From contig CAYTPI010000011.1 of NCBI GenBank assembly GCA_964439625.1, positions 92,290 to 156,289 of the forward strand: DNA of 64,000 nt, given 5' to 3'. This document shows, piece by piece, positions 44,163 through 53,185 of the stretch; within the stretch, counting starts at the first letter, position 1; each line of letters opens with the position of its first letter. Source of the DNA: CAYTPI01 sp964439625 (lineage in GTDB: Bacteria; Chloroflexota; Anaerolineae; Aggregatilineales; UBA3940). Position numbers and translations under genes: made by a program. The notes beneath the pieces were generated by a model. That model had not been told where the DNA came from. It saw only the letters and a list, made by a program, of their open reading frames with translations, and made no database searches.

Positions 44163-45269
44163 TTAATCAGTTGAAACGCCAGCCAATTGCTGGGCCATCA
44201 CCTGATATAAACTGATGACATCGATCTCATATTCAGCAGCATATTTGCTGAGTTCGTTCAAGTCACCAGCAGACTCCGTATAAATTGTTTTAGCGCCAAC
44301 ACTCTCAGCATCTTCAAGGCGCGCTCTAGTCAGTTGTTCGGCTATATCTGGGTGTGTATATCCAATCGCCCCATGCCCAGTTGGATGGGCTCGCCCCTCA
44401 CGCCAAAACATATTGACACGTCTCCCACTGATTGTACCGTCCACCAGGCTACGTATTGCCACATGGCGCTCTGGGCTGCGGACGGCGTGGGTTGGGTCCA
44501 TATAAGTGAACGGTTCAGCCACATGGAACAGTGGGCTGTTGAGGTCGAGCTTTTCAGCGAGGAACGGACTCAACTCTTTCAGTTCAACCTCATCTGGCAT
44601 AGATACGCCAAGGCGGTCGTCGTTCATACGCCCAAAGGCGTAGAAGTCACCTGGGCATAGCGTCAACAAAGTTGATGCCCCCGAAGCTTTGAGATCATCC
44701 ATCGTGGCTTGCACCAGCCTTTTCGCAGTTTTGGGAAACCCCAGTGAACTGGCTAATAGACCATTGTTTCTGCCCCGACCAAGTAAAACTGGTTCAATCC
44801 CGATGCTTTGCAAGAGGGTAAGGGCATGTTCAAGCACATCTGGACGCAAGAAATGCACATCATCGCCAACAAATAGAGCAACGTCGCCGCTGCGCACATC
44901 GTCAACATCAACCTTCTGACCATAAGGGTTATCATTGTTTTCGAGTGCTTTATGAACCTCAACGGCACTAGCCGGGGCTAACCCAGCAGCAGCCACTTCA
45001 GCCCGCACAGCCGCAATAGCTGAAGAATAGGGTTGATCGGTTACACAGTTTGCCCGAGCGACGCCATCGTCAGCGTCTCCGCGGTACAAATCATCGATTG
45101 ATGTCGGTGTCCACTCGATCAACCCGCGCTGTTCAGACTGCACCAGCAGCCCCAAGCCATGAGGGGAGTCAGTTTCTTTTTTCGTCACAAACATGACAGG
45201 TGCCGTGTGGCGGCACATCAAACAGTATCGACAGTTTTCAGTTGTTGCGATCACATTTTCGATTGGCAT
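44163..45269 (-). CDS. GlcF-like Fe-S-type partner of the adjacent FAD oxidase, with incomplete cluster motif
   Basis: 368 residues. The N-terminus has CRYCLMC at residues 13-19; the fourth Cys of the CxxCxxCxxxCP pattern is Ala23, before Pro24. A second ferredoxin motif is not evident. The rest resembles heterodisulfide-reductase/GlcF-type subunits (LLTLCPGDFYAFGR, CCG-like region) but lacks paired cysteines. It is encoded 24 nt below the FAD oxidase gene, as in glycolate- or lactate-oxidase systems, so electron transfer to the membrane chain is likely if a cluster still binds. The ribosome site is GAGGAAA. Confidence 0.65.
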   Translation of the reverse strand: MPIENVIATTENCRYCLMCRHTAPVMFVTKKETDSPHGLGLLVQSEQRGLIEWTPTSIDDLYRGDADDGVARANCVTDQPYSSAIAAVRAEVAAAGLAPASAVEVHKALENNDNPYGQKVDVDDVRSGDVALFVGDDVHFLRPDVLEHALTLLQSIGIEPVLLGRGRNNGLLASSLGFPKTAKRLVQATMDDLKASGASTLLTLCPGDFYAFGRMNDDRLGVSMPDEVELKELSPFLAEKLDLNSPLFHVAEPFTYMDPTHAVRSPERHVAIRSLVDGTISGRRVNMFWREGRAHPTGHGAIGYTHPDIAEQLTRARLEDAESVGAKTIYTESAGDLNELSKYAAEYEIDVISLYQVMAQQLAGVSTD

Positions 45270-45293
45270 AGTTGGTTTCCTCGGTTAGTTTAT

Positions 45294-46736
45294 TTACAGA
45301 CCAAACCCGGTTTTACCTGGGTTCATAATGCCGTTGGGGTCCAACGCCTTTTTGATGTCTTCAAGCATGAACCAAGCTTCGCCGTGTTGGCGCCGCATGA
45401 AACGACCAATTTTGACACCGATACCGTGATGCTCATTGATCATGCCGCCGTTCTCAAGGCAGGCTGTCATCGCCGTGTTCCACACACGGTTATGTAGTTG
45501 GAGCGCTTCCTGCGCATCTTCTGGGGGACTCTTGATGATAAACCGAGCGTACATCGCTGAGCCGTAATGGAACCAGTGCGAGAAGTGCGCGATGTAGCTG
45601 ACATCCCATTCAGCATATTCCTCCTCGACGGCCCGCTTTTCTGCCCAGTATAGGTCTTCAATGCGGTCATAGGTAGTAATTGTTTCAACTGTCCCGTACA
45701 TCCAAGGCAGCTTCAGGCTTTGGGGTGGGTAGTAGAAATCATAGCGATGGTTCCACCATCCCTCACCTGGTTCGCGACCAAGGTCACGATATTCAAACTG
45801 CTGGGCAATCTCTAAGGCTTTTTCTTCCTGTAAGGCGGCAATATCTGGGTTGCCATCAAAGCCAAGCACCATATAGGCACCTTCAAGTTCATAGCCTAGA
45901 ATACGCTTTATCCGTGTCTTAGTGGAGTTTGGGTCATAGAGGCGAATAACGAATGGGTCGAGCCGGTTGGTCATAATTTGGCGACCAACCTCGATTGCAT
46001 CCGACAAGTTTTCGAACAGTAAGGCTCGAAGCAGACGGGCCTCTGGCATGTACTCAACCTGCATCGTTGCTTCAGTGATGACACCAAGCGTACCTTCAGC
46101 TCCGACAAACAACCCCATATAATCCGGGCCTGCGGCATGATGCGGCACGTGCGGCGTGCGAATCACCCGTCCGGTCGGTAGCACAACTTCCATCCGCATT
46201 ACAAGGTCTTCAGCCTTACCATATTTGGTACTGATGGTACCTGTACCGCGCGGCGCAATGTAACCACCGAGCGTGGCACAGTTGGCAGATGCAGGGTAGT
46301 GAGGCAGGGTCAGGCCTTTCTCATTGAGGGCCCATTCGAGCTGTTGTCCGTTAATACCTGCCTGAGCAGTGACGGTTAGTGAGATTTCGTCAATCTCAAT
46401 GATCTTGTCCATGCTTTTCATATCCAAGAGGATGCCACCGTAAATCGGTAGTGCGCCACCTTGTGAACCAGAACCACCGCCCCATGGCACGACAGGAATG
46501 CCATACTTATTAGCAATCAGCATAATTTCGCTGACTTCTTCAGTTGTCGTTGGGTGCACAATATAATCTGGTGTGACTAACTTCTCGCCACGGTCTAACC
46601 ACATTTGTGGCATCCAAGACCAATCGGTTGAGTAGACCAGTTTATCTGTCTCCCGGGTGGAAATGTTCTCCTGCCCGACGATTTCCTCAAGTTCACTACG
46701 GACTTGTTCAACTTGAAATAGAGCTGAACGATTCAT
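45294..46736 (-). CDS. FAD-linked oxidase (GlcD/AGPS-like)
   Basis: 480 residues. The FAD-binding PCMH domain shows VVPWGGGSGSQGGALP, ANCATLGGYIAPRGTGTIST and GLFVGAEGTLGVITEATM. The C-terminal oxidase domain shows HFSHWFHYGSAM and MINEHHGIGVKIGRFM, ending DPNGIMNPGKTGF. It probably oxidises a 2-hydroxy acid or sugar acid and passes electrons to the Fe-S-type protein encoded next. The substrate could be the product of the LarA-like enzyme 6 kb away, which is inference. AAGGAGAG precedes the ATG. Confidence 0.9.
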   Translation of the reverse strand: MNRSALFQVEQVRSELEEIVGQENISTRETDKLVYSTDWSWMPQMWLDRGEKLVTPDYIVHPTTTEEVSEIMLIANKYGIPVVPWGGGSGSQGGALPIYGGILLDMKSMDKIIEIDEISLTVTAQAGINGQQLEWALNEKGLTLPHYPASANCATLGGYIAPRGTGTISTKYGKAEDLVMRMEVVLPTGRVIRTPHVPHHAAGPDYMGLFVGAEGTLGVITEATMQVEYMPEARLLRALLFENLSDAIEVGRQIMTNRLDPFVIRLYDPNSTKTRIKRILGYELEGAYMVLGFDGNPDIAALQEEKALEIAQQFEYRDLGREPGEGWWNHRYDFYYPPQSLKLPWMYGTVETITTYDRIEDLYWAEKRAVEEEYAEWDVSYIAHFSHWFHYGSAMYARFIIKSPPEDAQEALQLHNRVWNTAMTACLENGGMINEHHGIGVKIGRFMRRQHGEAWFMLEDIKKALDPNGIMNPGKTGFGL

Positions 46737-46775
46737 ATGTTCTCTCCTTGATGCCCAATGTTCTTACTTAGAGCG

Positions 46776-48215
46776 TTAGTCTCGATATTGGCTAGTAATA
46801 ATGTTTGCGAGTACATCCACTGCCTCGGTGATGATTTGCTCAGGCTGGCTTGCGAAGCAGATGCGCAGATGGTCAGTCGCTCCTATGCCATGCTCCGTCA
46901 AGAATGCATCTCCTGGCGTAAAGGCAAACCCCTGCCGAATGGCGGCCCGGTGAACCTCCATGGCGTCTACATCATGCGGCAGAGTAAGCCACGATGAAAA
47001 CCCACCTTTAGGTACCGTCCACTTGACTTCGGCTGGCATTAGGCTACTTAGAACTTGGAGCAATCTATCTCGACGAGACCGGTAAACAGGTAGCACACGC
47101 CCAATATGCCGACGGAGCGCGCCATCGTCGATGAAGTCAGATAGGGCTCGCTGTGTCAAGGCTGGCCCACAATAGTCAACAGCTCGCTTCAGTGAGATGA
47201 TCTTGTCGTGGGTGGGGTGTGGCGCGATGATGTAACCGATCCGCAACCCTGGCATCAGAATCTTAGACATACTATTGATGTAGATGACTAACTCATTTTG
47301 ATCCCATGCTTTAAGGGCTGGTTTGACGTCACCATCATATGATAGTCGCCCGCGCGAGTCGTCTTCGACAATCATCACACCCCAACGGTCTGCCAAGTCA
47401 AGCAGTGCTTGCCGCCGCTCATCTGACATTTGATGACCAGTCGGGTTTTGGAAATTGGGCGCAGTCAAGAAAAAACGTGGGTTAAACTGACGAATAACGC
47501 GTTCCAGCTTTTCAATATTTGGGCCATCTTCATCTAATGGCACCGGAATTGGGTTTAGATGATGACTTTCCAATGTATGTAGTATGCCTAAATGCGTTGG
47601 CTGCTCGACTGCCACAAAATCACCATGGCGAGTCAAAGCCTGCACAATCAGAGATAACCCCTGCGTTGCCCCAGTCGTTACTAAGATATCATCAGGCATA
47701 GCTTCGATGCCGCGCTCACGTAGTAGCGTGGTTAATGAACAGCGTAGTTTCGTGTCGCCTTGTGATGTTTTGTAGCGCATCAGTTCATCGGCTTCAGCAC
47801 GCAAGCGGCTCATAGAGCCCCAAAATTCGCCAACCGGAAACAATTCCGGGTCTGGCTCGGCTTGTGCGAACGAGCGTACAATTGATATTTCATCGATCCG
47901 ACTGAGATCGTTGAGAACAGAAGCTGGCTCGGAAGACAGCCCAACTTCTTGCATCAGTTCCTCAGGCTGCGCTGTCTTTGCGATGAATGTCCCTCTTCCT
48001 ACAACGGTTTCAATCCAACCTTCAGCACGAAGCTCATCATAGGCTGTTTGAACAGTCAAACGCGTGACACCCAGCTTAGTCGCCATCGGGCGGATTGCGG
48101 GGAGCTTCGCGCCAACAGGTAAGGCCCCTGTCCGTATCTGCTGCCGTATCTGAGAAGCTATCTGCCGATACAGCGCTTCCGCAGCGTTGCGATTGACTGT
48201 GATGGGGGGAGACAT
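46776..48215 (-). CDS. MocR-type (GntR plus aminotransferase) transcription regulator
   Basis: 479 residues. An N-terminal GntR winged helix (ALYRQIASQIRQQIRTGALP, GVTRLTVQTAYDELRAEGWIE) is joined to a fold-type I aminotransferase domain: TTGATQGLSLIVQAL, APNFQNPTGHQMS, and SMSKILMPGLRIGY with the PLP Lys. Such proteins usually sense PLP or an amino compound. It lies inside the sugar operon, next to the FAD oxidase. A direct repeat at 48338-48375 upstream is a candidate binding site. Confidence 0.92.
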   Translation of the reverse strand: MSPPITVNRNAAEALYRQIASQIRQQIRTGALPVGAKLPAIRPMATKLGVTRLTVQTAYDELRAEGWIETVVGRGTFIAKTAQPEELMQEVGLSSEPASVLNDLSRIDEISIVRSFAQAEPDPELFPVGEFWGSMSRLRAEADELMRYKTSQGDTKLRCSLTTLLRERGIEAMPDDILVTTGATQGLSLIVQALTRHGDFVAVEQPTHLGILHTLESHHLNPIPVPLDEDGPNIEKLERVIRQFNPRFFLTAPNFQNPTGHQMSDERRQALLDLADRWGVMIVEDDSRGRLSYDGDVKPALKAWDQNELVIYINSMSKILMPGLRIGYIIAPHPTHDKIISLKRAVDYCGPALTQRALSDFIDDGALRRHIGRVLPVYRSRRDRLLQVLSSLMPAEVKWTVPKGGFSSWLTLPHDVDAMEVHRAAIRQGFAFTPGDAFLTEHGIGATDHLRICFASQPEQIITEAVDVLANIITSQYRD

Positions 48216-48337
48216 TTTATCGACCTAAGACAACTAGTTTACAGTCTGGCCCACTTCGAGGCGTCGCTAGCGAACGACACTTCATTAAAACTTACTTCTA
48301 CTCCTACGACACTACAGTAATTTAGTTGATAGTCTCT

Positions 48338-48375
48338 TGACAGTGACACCATACATGAGACTGACGGTGACACTA
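48338..48375. promoter_or_regulatory. Direct repeat upstream of the MocR gene
   Basis: TGACAGTGACACCA (48338-48351) and TGACGGTGACACTA (48362-48375) match in 12 of 14 positions and are 24 nt apart, start to start. MocR regulators commonly bind direct repeats. The site is about 125 bp upstream of the regulator's ATG and suggests autoregulation. Confidence 0.5.
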
Positions 48376-48378
48376 ATA

Positions 48379-48813
48379 TCATTCAGCTTCGGCTGTGCTC
48401 ACTTCACCAGTAGACATAGCACCAGGAATGATATGGCTCCAGAAGATGAAGCCGATTGTTGAGAACAAGAGTGCATGGAAACCAATGCGATACAGGATAA
48501 AAAACGCAGGTTGGAACATACCAATGACGCCCAATACGATGCCGCCCACTAGAACTGCTTCTACTACCTTGTACAGCCGATGGTTCACTTTATAGTTTAA
48601 CAAGCTGGCGGCTGCCCAGATGATGCTGATGTAAACCAGAATAATGCCGATAAAAATGGCGATGAACGGGACTGCTTGCAAGAAGATTAATTCTGTCATC
48701 TGTTCTTCAGATAGAACAGCGCGCCGAATCGGTTCGGCGATTAATCCGACAACAAACAGCACCGCTGCCGAAATCGGCAGCCCGACTGGGACGAGTGGCT
48801 TCTTTGCTTCCAT
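48379..48813 (-). CDS. Small four-helix membrane protein of unknown function
   Basis: 144 residues with four hydrophobic helices (VGLPISAAVLFVVGLIAEP, FLQAVPFIAIFIGIILVYI, VEAVLVGGIVLGVIGMF, LLFSTIGFIFWSHIIPG) and short charged ends. I do not recognise the family. It is separated from the upstream dehydrogenase by 69 bp containing a hairpin and from the MocR gene by the direct-repeat region. Confidence 0.65.
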   Translation of the reverse strand: MEAKKPLVPVGLPISAAVLFVVGLIAEPIRRAVLSEEQMTELIFLQAVPFIAIFIGIILVYISIIWAAASLLNYKVNHRLYKVVEAVLVGGIVLGVIGMFQPAFFILYRIGFHALLFSTIGFIFWSHIIPGAMSTGEVSTAEAE

Positions 48814-48836
48814 AACAATATTTTCCTTGCTCTAGC

Positions 48837-48871
48837 CAATGGGTGGACGGCCTAATGCAGCCCACCCATTG
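48837..48871 (-). terminator. Intergenic hairpin without U-tract
   Basis: A perfect 10-bp stem CAATGGGTGG / CCACCCATTG lies just after the dehydrogenase stop. No T-run follows on the minus strand, so it is more likely an mRNA-stability or processing hairpin, which could set different expression levels on either side. Confidence 0.45.
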
Positions 48872-48882
48872 ACACATTCAGT

Positions 48883-50070
48883 CTAGTAATTGATATCGAC
48901 GTGCGTCTTATTCTCTGACGACTCGATGATAGCAGCCGCAACGACGTCTGCTTTGTAGCCATCAAGGAAGGTAGCACCATATGGTGCAACGTCATCGCCA
49001 TTTACGATGGCCCGTAAGAAGTGATCAATCTCATGGACGAAGGTATGCTCCCAACCAATGATATGCCCTTGAGGCCACCAGTTTTCCCAGTAGGGGTGGA
49101 AAGCCTCTGACACATTCACCTGATGGAAACCGGCGGTATCTTGATCATCATCGACCCACCAGACTTCGAGTTCATTCATGCGCTCAAGGTTGAAGCGAAT
49201 ACTGCCCTTCTCACCGTTGATCTCAAAGTTGTTGTAGTTCTGGCGTCCGCCAGCGAAGCGCGTCGCTTCGATTGTGCCAATTGCTCCATTGGTAAATTCA
49301 ACGGCAGCGACAAAGGCATCATCAACGTCAATCTTACGCATTTCCCCATTGTCATCTGGACGCTCTGTGATGAATGTTGTGGCTTTACCTGCGACACTGG
49401 CGAAATCACCACAGAGATAGTGTGCTAAGTCGATGATGTGCGTACCAAGGTCACCTAGGGCACCTGAGCCAGCCACTTCTTTATCCAAACGCCAAATGTA
49501 GGGGGTGCCAAAGTGCGGCATGATCCACTGCTGGAGATACTGTGCCCGAAAGTGGTAGATGCGCCCCAGTTTGCCTGCGTCAATCAAGTTGCGAACTAAG
49601 CGAATGGCGGGCACAAAGCGATAGTTAAATGCGACCATATGCTTAACATCTGCTTTTTCGACAGCGTCAAGCATAGCTTTGGACTCTTCAGGATTACGGC
49701 CCAAGGGCTTCTCCGAGAGGATATGCTTGCCCGCTTCTGCGGCGGCAATATTTGCTTCAGCGTGGATATTGTTCGGCCCGCCGTTATCAAACAATATGAC
49801 ATCCGGGTCGTTCAGCATATCACGGTAGTCTGTATAGTATTTTTGGTAGCCGAAGCGACGTGCCGCCTCACTGACAGCTTCTTCATTACGCCCGGAGATG
49901 GCAACCAACTCTGGGATCGCTGCTGGTGGGTACATCATATAGGGGAGGGTCTTATAAGCATTGCTGTGTGCCTTCCCCATGAAGGCATACCCCAGCATAC
50001 CGACCCCAACACTTGGCGCATCACCCTCAGCTTTAGCCCCAGCCTGTGATGAAAAACTCTGCTCTGACAT
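48883..50070 (-). CDS. Gfo/Idh/MocA-family sugar dehydrogenase (2)
   Basis: 395 residues. The Rossmann motif is GVGMLGYAFMGKAHSNAY; the EKP motif is SEKPLGRNPEESKAM; the active-site stretch GDLGTHIIDLAHYL follows. It ends KTHVDINY. It is adjacent to two TIM-barrel epimerase genes, a recurring pairing in pathways that oxidise a sugar at C3 and then process the keto form. GAAGGAAAAG precedes the ATG. Confidence 0.9.
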   Translation of the reverse strand: MSEQSFSSQAGAKAEGDAPSVGVGMLGYAFMGKAHSNAYKTLPYMMYPPAAIPELVAISGRNEEAVSEAARRFGYQKYYTDYRDMLNDPDVILFDNGGPNNIHAEANIAAAEAGKHILSEKPLGRNPEESKAMLDAVEKADVKHMVAFNYRFVPAIRLVRNLIDAGKLGRIYHFRAQYLQQWIMPHFGTPYIWRLDKEVAGSGALGDLGTHIIDLAHYLCGDFASVAGKATTFITERPDDNGEMRKIDVDDAFVAAVEFTNGAIGTIEATRFAGGRQNYNNFEINGEKGSIRFNLERMNELEVWWVDDDQDTAGFHQVNVSEAFHPYWENWWPQGHIIGWEHTFVHEIDHFLRAIVNGDDVAPYGATFLDGYKADVVAAAIIESSENKTHVDINY

Positions 50071-50168
50071 AAGTATCTTTTCCTTCTCGTTGTGGCGCTG
50101 TTTATGATTTAAGTATCCAGAGAGAGATCTCCCTGGCTGGATACGCTCAAATTTGTGGAACCGATTCG

Positions 50169-51176
50169 TTAGTCGTCTGACGAAAATGCAGCGTCAAAAA
50201 TAACATCAGACTTATCAAAGTCGGCTGCACGGATGATGCGCAGTGCTTCTGGCGCGCCAAAGGTGCGGTCCATCACGGTATCTTCCCACTCAATTGAGAG
50301 CGGACCATCGTATTCGATGCGGTTTAACGCACGGATCATCTCGTCCCAGTTGACATCCCCACGGCCCGGTGAAACAAAGTTCCAACCACGCTGCGGATGC
50401 CCGAAGTCTAAATGAGACGACAAGATGCTGCGGGTGCCGTCTAGTTTCTCGACCTTGCTATCCTTAACATGGACATGCCAGATGCGGTCGCCAAAAGCAT
50501 CAATGAACTTAACTGGGTCAACAAACTGATGGATCAGATGGCTGGGGTCGAAGTTGAAGCCAAAGGCCGGGTGATAGTCAATGGCTTCAAGTGTACGGTG
50601 GGTGGTGATGATGTCGTAGGCGATCTCCGATGGGTGGACTTCTAACCCATATTTGATGCCATTCTCTTCGTAAACATCCATAATTGGCTTCCAACGGTCA
50701 GCGAAATCGGCATAACCATCATCGATCATGGCTTGGCTCGTCGGTGGGAAGAAGTACAGGTTCTTCCATACCTTGCTGCCTGTAAATCCGTTGACGCGCT
50801 CGACGCCGAATTTCTTGGCAGCGAGCGCGGTATTTTTAACCTCTTCTGCACAGCGCTGGCGAACCCCTTCTGGGTCACCGTCACCCCAAAGCCGCTCTGA
50901 CAAAATCGATTGATGACGCTCATCAATTGGGTCATCTGCTACACACTGCCCAACCAAATGTGTACTGATTGCCCAGCACTTCAGGTTGTACTTATCGAGC
51001 AGATCACGCTTTTCTTCTACATAACTATCATCTGATAGTGCTTTGTCAACTTCAAAGTGATCACCCCAACAGGCCAATTCTAGCCCGTCAAAGCCCCACT
51101 CGCTGACCATCTTACACAGGTCTTCCAGTGTGAGGTCAGCCCATTGCCCAGTAAATAGCGTTACAGGTCTTCCCAT
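50169..51176 (-). CDS. Sugar phosphate isomerase/epimerase-type TIM barrel (3)
   Basis: 335 residues. Ligand segments: GLEVHPSEIAYD (Glu), FNFDPSHLIHQF (Asp), HVHVKDSKVE (His), LSIEWEDTVM (Glu). The layout and FDPSHL motif match the protein at 39671-40651, so they are a paralogous pair within one operon. The substrate is unknown. AAAGGA precedes the ATG. Confidence 0.86.
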   Translation of the reverse strand: MGRPVTLFTGQWADLTLEDLCKMVSEWGFDGLELACWGDHFEVDKALSDDSYVEEKRDLLDKYNLKCWAISTHLVGQCVADDPIDERHQSILSERLWGDGDPEGVRQRCAEEVKNTALAAKKFGVERVNGFTGSKVWKNLYFFPPTSQAMIDDGYADFADRWKPIMDVYEENGIKYGLEVHPSEIAYDIITTHRTLEAIDYHPAFGFNFDPSHLIHQFVDPVKFIDAFGDRIWHVHVKDSKVEKLDGTRSILSSHLDFGHPQRGWNFVSPGRGDVNWDEMIRALNRIEYDGPLSIEWEDTVMDRTFGAPEALRIIRAADFDKSDVIFDAAFSSDD

Positions 51177-51229
51177 TTGTACTTCGTCCTTTCTGTGGAG
51201 GATATCATTGCTGATTGAACGAAATCTAA

Positions 51230-52078
51230 CTACGTTACGTTGGCCTGGAGAAATACCAAGCCTTGACTAGCCAGTGCATCAGGAGACTCTTCAAAGTCCC
51301 GCCAGATGGCAGCAGCACGGGCGATACTCTTGACTTTGGGCGTAAACGATTCGATCACAACGGGGCCATCAAACCCAATATCCGTAAGGGCTTGGGCGAC
51401 ATCATCCCAATTTACCTGACCATTTCCTGGGGCGCCTCGATCACTGCCGCAACTATGCAGATGCACCAGACGATGCCCAGCTTTACGAATTGCATCGCCT
51501 TGATTCTTTTCCTCGATGTTCATGTGGAAGGTATCCAACATAATGCCCAGTGCCGCGTTGCCTACGCCATCAATCACTTCAACGGCTTGCGCTGCCGTAT
51601 TGATGAAACTGGTCTCGAAGCGGTTGAGAGGTTCAAGCCCTAACGTGACGCCACGCTCAGCAGCATAAGCCGCTAACTCACTAAGGTTATCTATGAGGAG
51701 CTGTAGGTCGGAAGCCCGTTCTTCTGCTGTTTGCTGCCAGGTGCGCCCAACTGAAGAATAGATCGGCCCAACGAGGTTGATGGCGTTCATTGCTTGGCAT
51801 GTATCTATACAAGATTTGAGATACGCTATGCCATTTTCCCGGATATCCTTTTCCGGGTGGATCAGGTCGCGGTCAGGCCCCATCGCTGCTGTCGCTGTAG
51901 CAACAAGGCCGTTATCGGCAATCACTTGACCCACAGCTTCACCATCAACGATGCTGGTATCTTCCAACGGTACCTCGATGATGTCAAAGCCCATCTTACG
52001 AATTTTGGGGGCAAAGGCCGCGATCCGCGTCGTATCTAGTGGCGACTCCCATACCCATAGATTGACACCGTATTTCAC
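51230..52078 (-). CDS. Tagatose-3-epimerase-type TIM barrel (4)
   Basis: 282 residues, the typical length for D-tagatose/D-allulose 3-epimerases. Ligands: Glu in GLEPLNRFETSFIN, Asp in MLDTFHMNIEEK, His in LVHLHSCGSDRG, Glu in VVIESFTP. Paralogue of 43183-44070. The start is GTG at 52078 with GGAG ten nt upstream. It directly follows the ABC importer genes, so its substrate is probably derived from the imported sugar. Confidence 0.87.
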   Translation of the reverse strand: MKYGVNLWVWESPLDTTRIAAFAPKIRKMGFDIIEVPLEDTSIVDGEAVGQVIADNGLVATATAAMGPDRDLIHPEKDIRENGIAYLKSCIDTCQAMNAINLVGPIYSSVGRTWQQTAEERASDLQLLIDNLSELAAYAAERGVTLGLEPLNRFETSFINTAAQAVEVIDGVGNAALGIMLDTFHMNIEEKNQGDAIRKAGHRLVHLHSCGSDRGAPGNGQVNWDDVAQALTDIGFDGPVVIESFTPKVKSIARAAAIWRDFEESPDALASQGLVFLQANVT

Positions 52079-52123
52079 TGGGTACTTTCTCCTATCATGT
52101 GGCTTTATGCATGCATTAATCAG

Positions 52124-53182
52124 CTAGTTGACGCGGTTCCCACTCTTATTGAAGCAGTGAACCTGATCAATATTGACATCAAACTGAACGTTATCTCCAA
52201 CACCGACGCGGGCAATACCCGACACGAGACTAAGCATCGTAATATCCCCAGTCTCAATGTGCACAATTGTCTCAACACCCAGCGGTTCTGTTAGGGCGAC
52301 CTTCCCGGTGAAAGCCCCGTCGTTATTCAGTATGATATCTTCCGGGCGAATACCCACCAGCAGCGCCTCCGGAATATTCCCAGTAGCGGGCTGCGGAATC
52401 TTGACTGGTGAGTCATTAACGTGAATAGTGCCATTCTCACGGCCTGCATTGAACAAGTTCATCTGTGGTGTGCCCACCAGCCGCGCCACGAAGGTATTCG
52501 CAGGGCGGTCATAAATATCTGTCGGCTCACTGATTTGAACGATCTCGCCTTGATTGAGCACGGCGATTCGGTCAGCCATTGTTAACGCCTCGATTTGGTC
52601 ATGCGTGACGAACAAGGTTGTACTGCCCTGTGTCTTTTGAATATGCTGGATTTCCACACGTAGTGACTCACGCAGCTTGGCATCAAGGTTGGAGAGTGGT
52701 TCATCCATCAAAAAGACTTGCGGGCTGCGGACAATGGCTCGCCCAATCGAGACACGCTGCATTTCACCACCGGAGAGCTTCGCCGTCTTACGCTTTAGTA
52801 GGTGATCGATGCGAAGAATCTCAGCGGTTTCCGTCACCATCTTCTCGATTTCTGGCTCAGGAGTCTTCCGCATTGGTGAGCGCAGCGGAAACGCCAAGTT
52901 ATCAAAGACGGACATTGTCGGGTACAGCGAGTACTGTTGGAAGACAAATGCGACATCACGCTCGGCGGGGGGCATCCGCGTCACTGGGGTACCATCAAAG
53001 AGGACTTCACCGACATCGGGCTTTTCTAAGCCAGCAATCACGCGGAGCGTGGTCGTCTTCCCAGCACCTGTTGGCCCTAGCATGACGAAGAACTCACCAT
53101 CATTTATCTTGAGATTAACGTTTTTAAGGGCTGCTACACCACGATAGTCTTTAACAATATTTTGTAATTTGACGTCTGCCAT
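52124..53182 (-). CDS. Sugar ABC transporter ATPase, UgpC/MalK type (second)
   Basis: 352 residues. Walker A GPTGAGKTTT, Q-loop FVFQQYSLYP, signature KLSGGEMQRVSIGRA, Walker B VFLMDEPLSNLDAK, H-loop FVTHDQIEAL. A C-terminal OB-type regulatory domain (LVGIRPEDIIL) is present. It starts 3 nt after another, different ATPase gene; two MalK-like ATPases with one permease pair suggests a heterodimer, as in GlpST-type glycerol importers. Confidence 0.92.
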   Translation of the reverse strand: MADVKLQNIVKDYRGVAALKNVNLKINDGEFFVMLGPTGAGKTTTLRVIAGLEKPDVGEVLFDGTPVTRMPPAERDVAFVFQQYSLYPTMSVFDNLAFPLRSPMRKTPEPEIEKMVTETAEILRIDHLLKRKTAKLSGGEMQRVSIGRAIVRSPQVFLMDEPLSNLDAKLRESLRVEIQHIQKTQGSTTLFVTHDQIEALTMADRIAVLNQGEIVQISEPTDIYDRPANTFVARLVGTPQMNLFNAGRENGTIHVNDSPVKIPQPATGNIPEALLVGIRPEDIILNNDGAFTGKVALTEPLGVETIVHIETGDITMLSLVSGIARVGVGDNVQFDVNIDQVHCFNKSGNRVN

Positions 53183-53185
53183 GCG

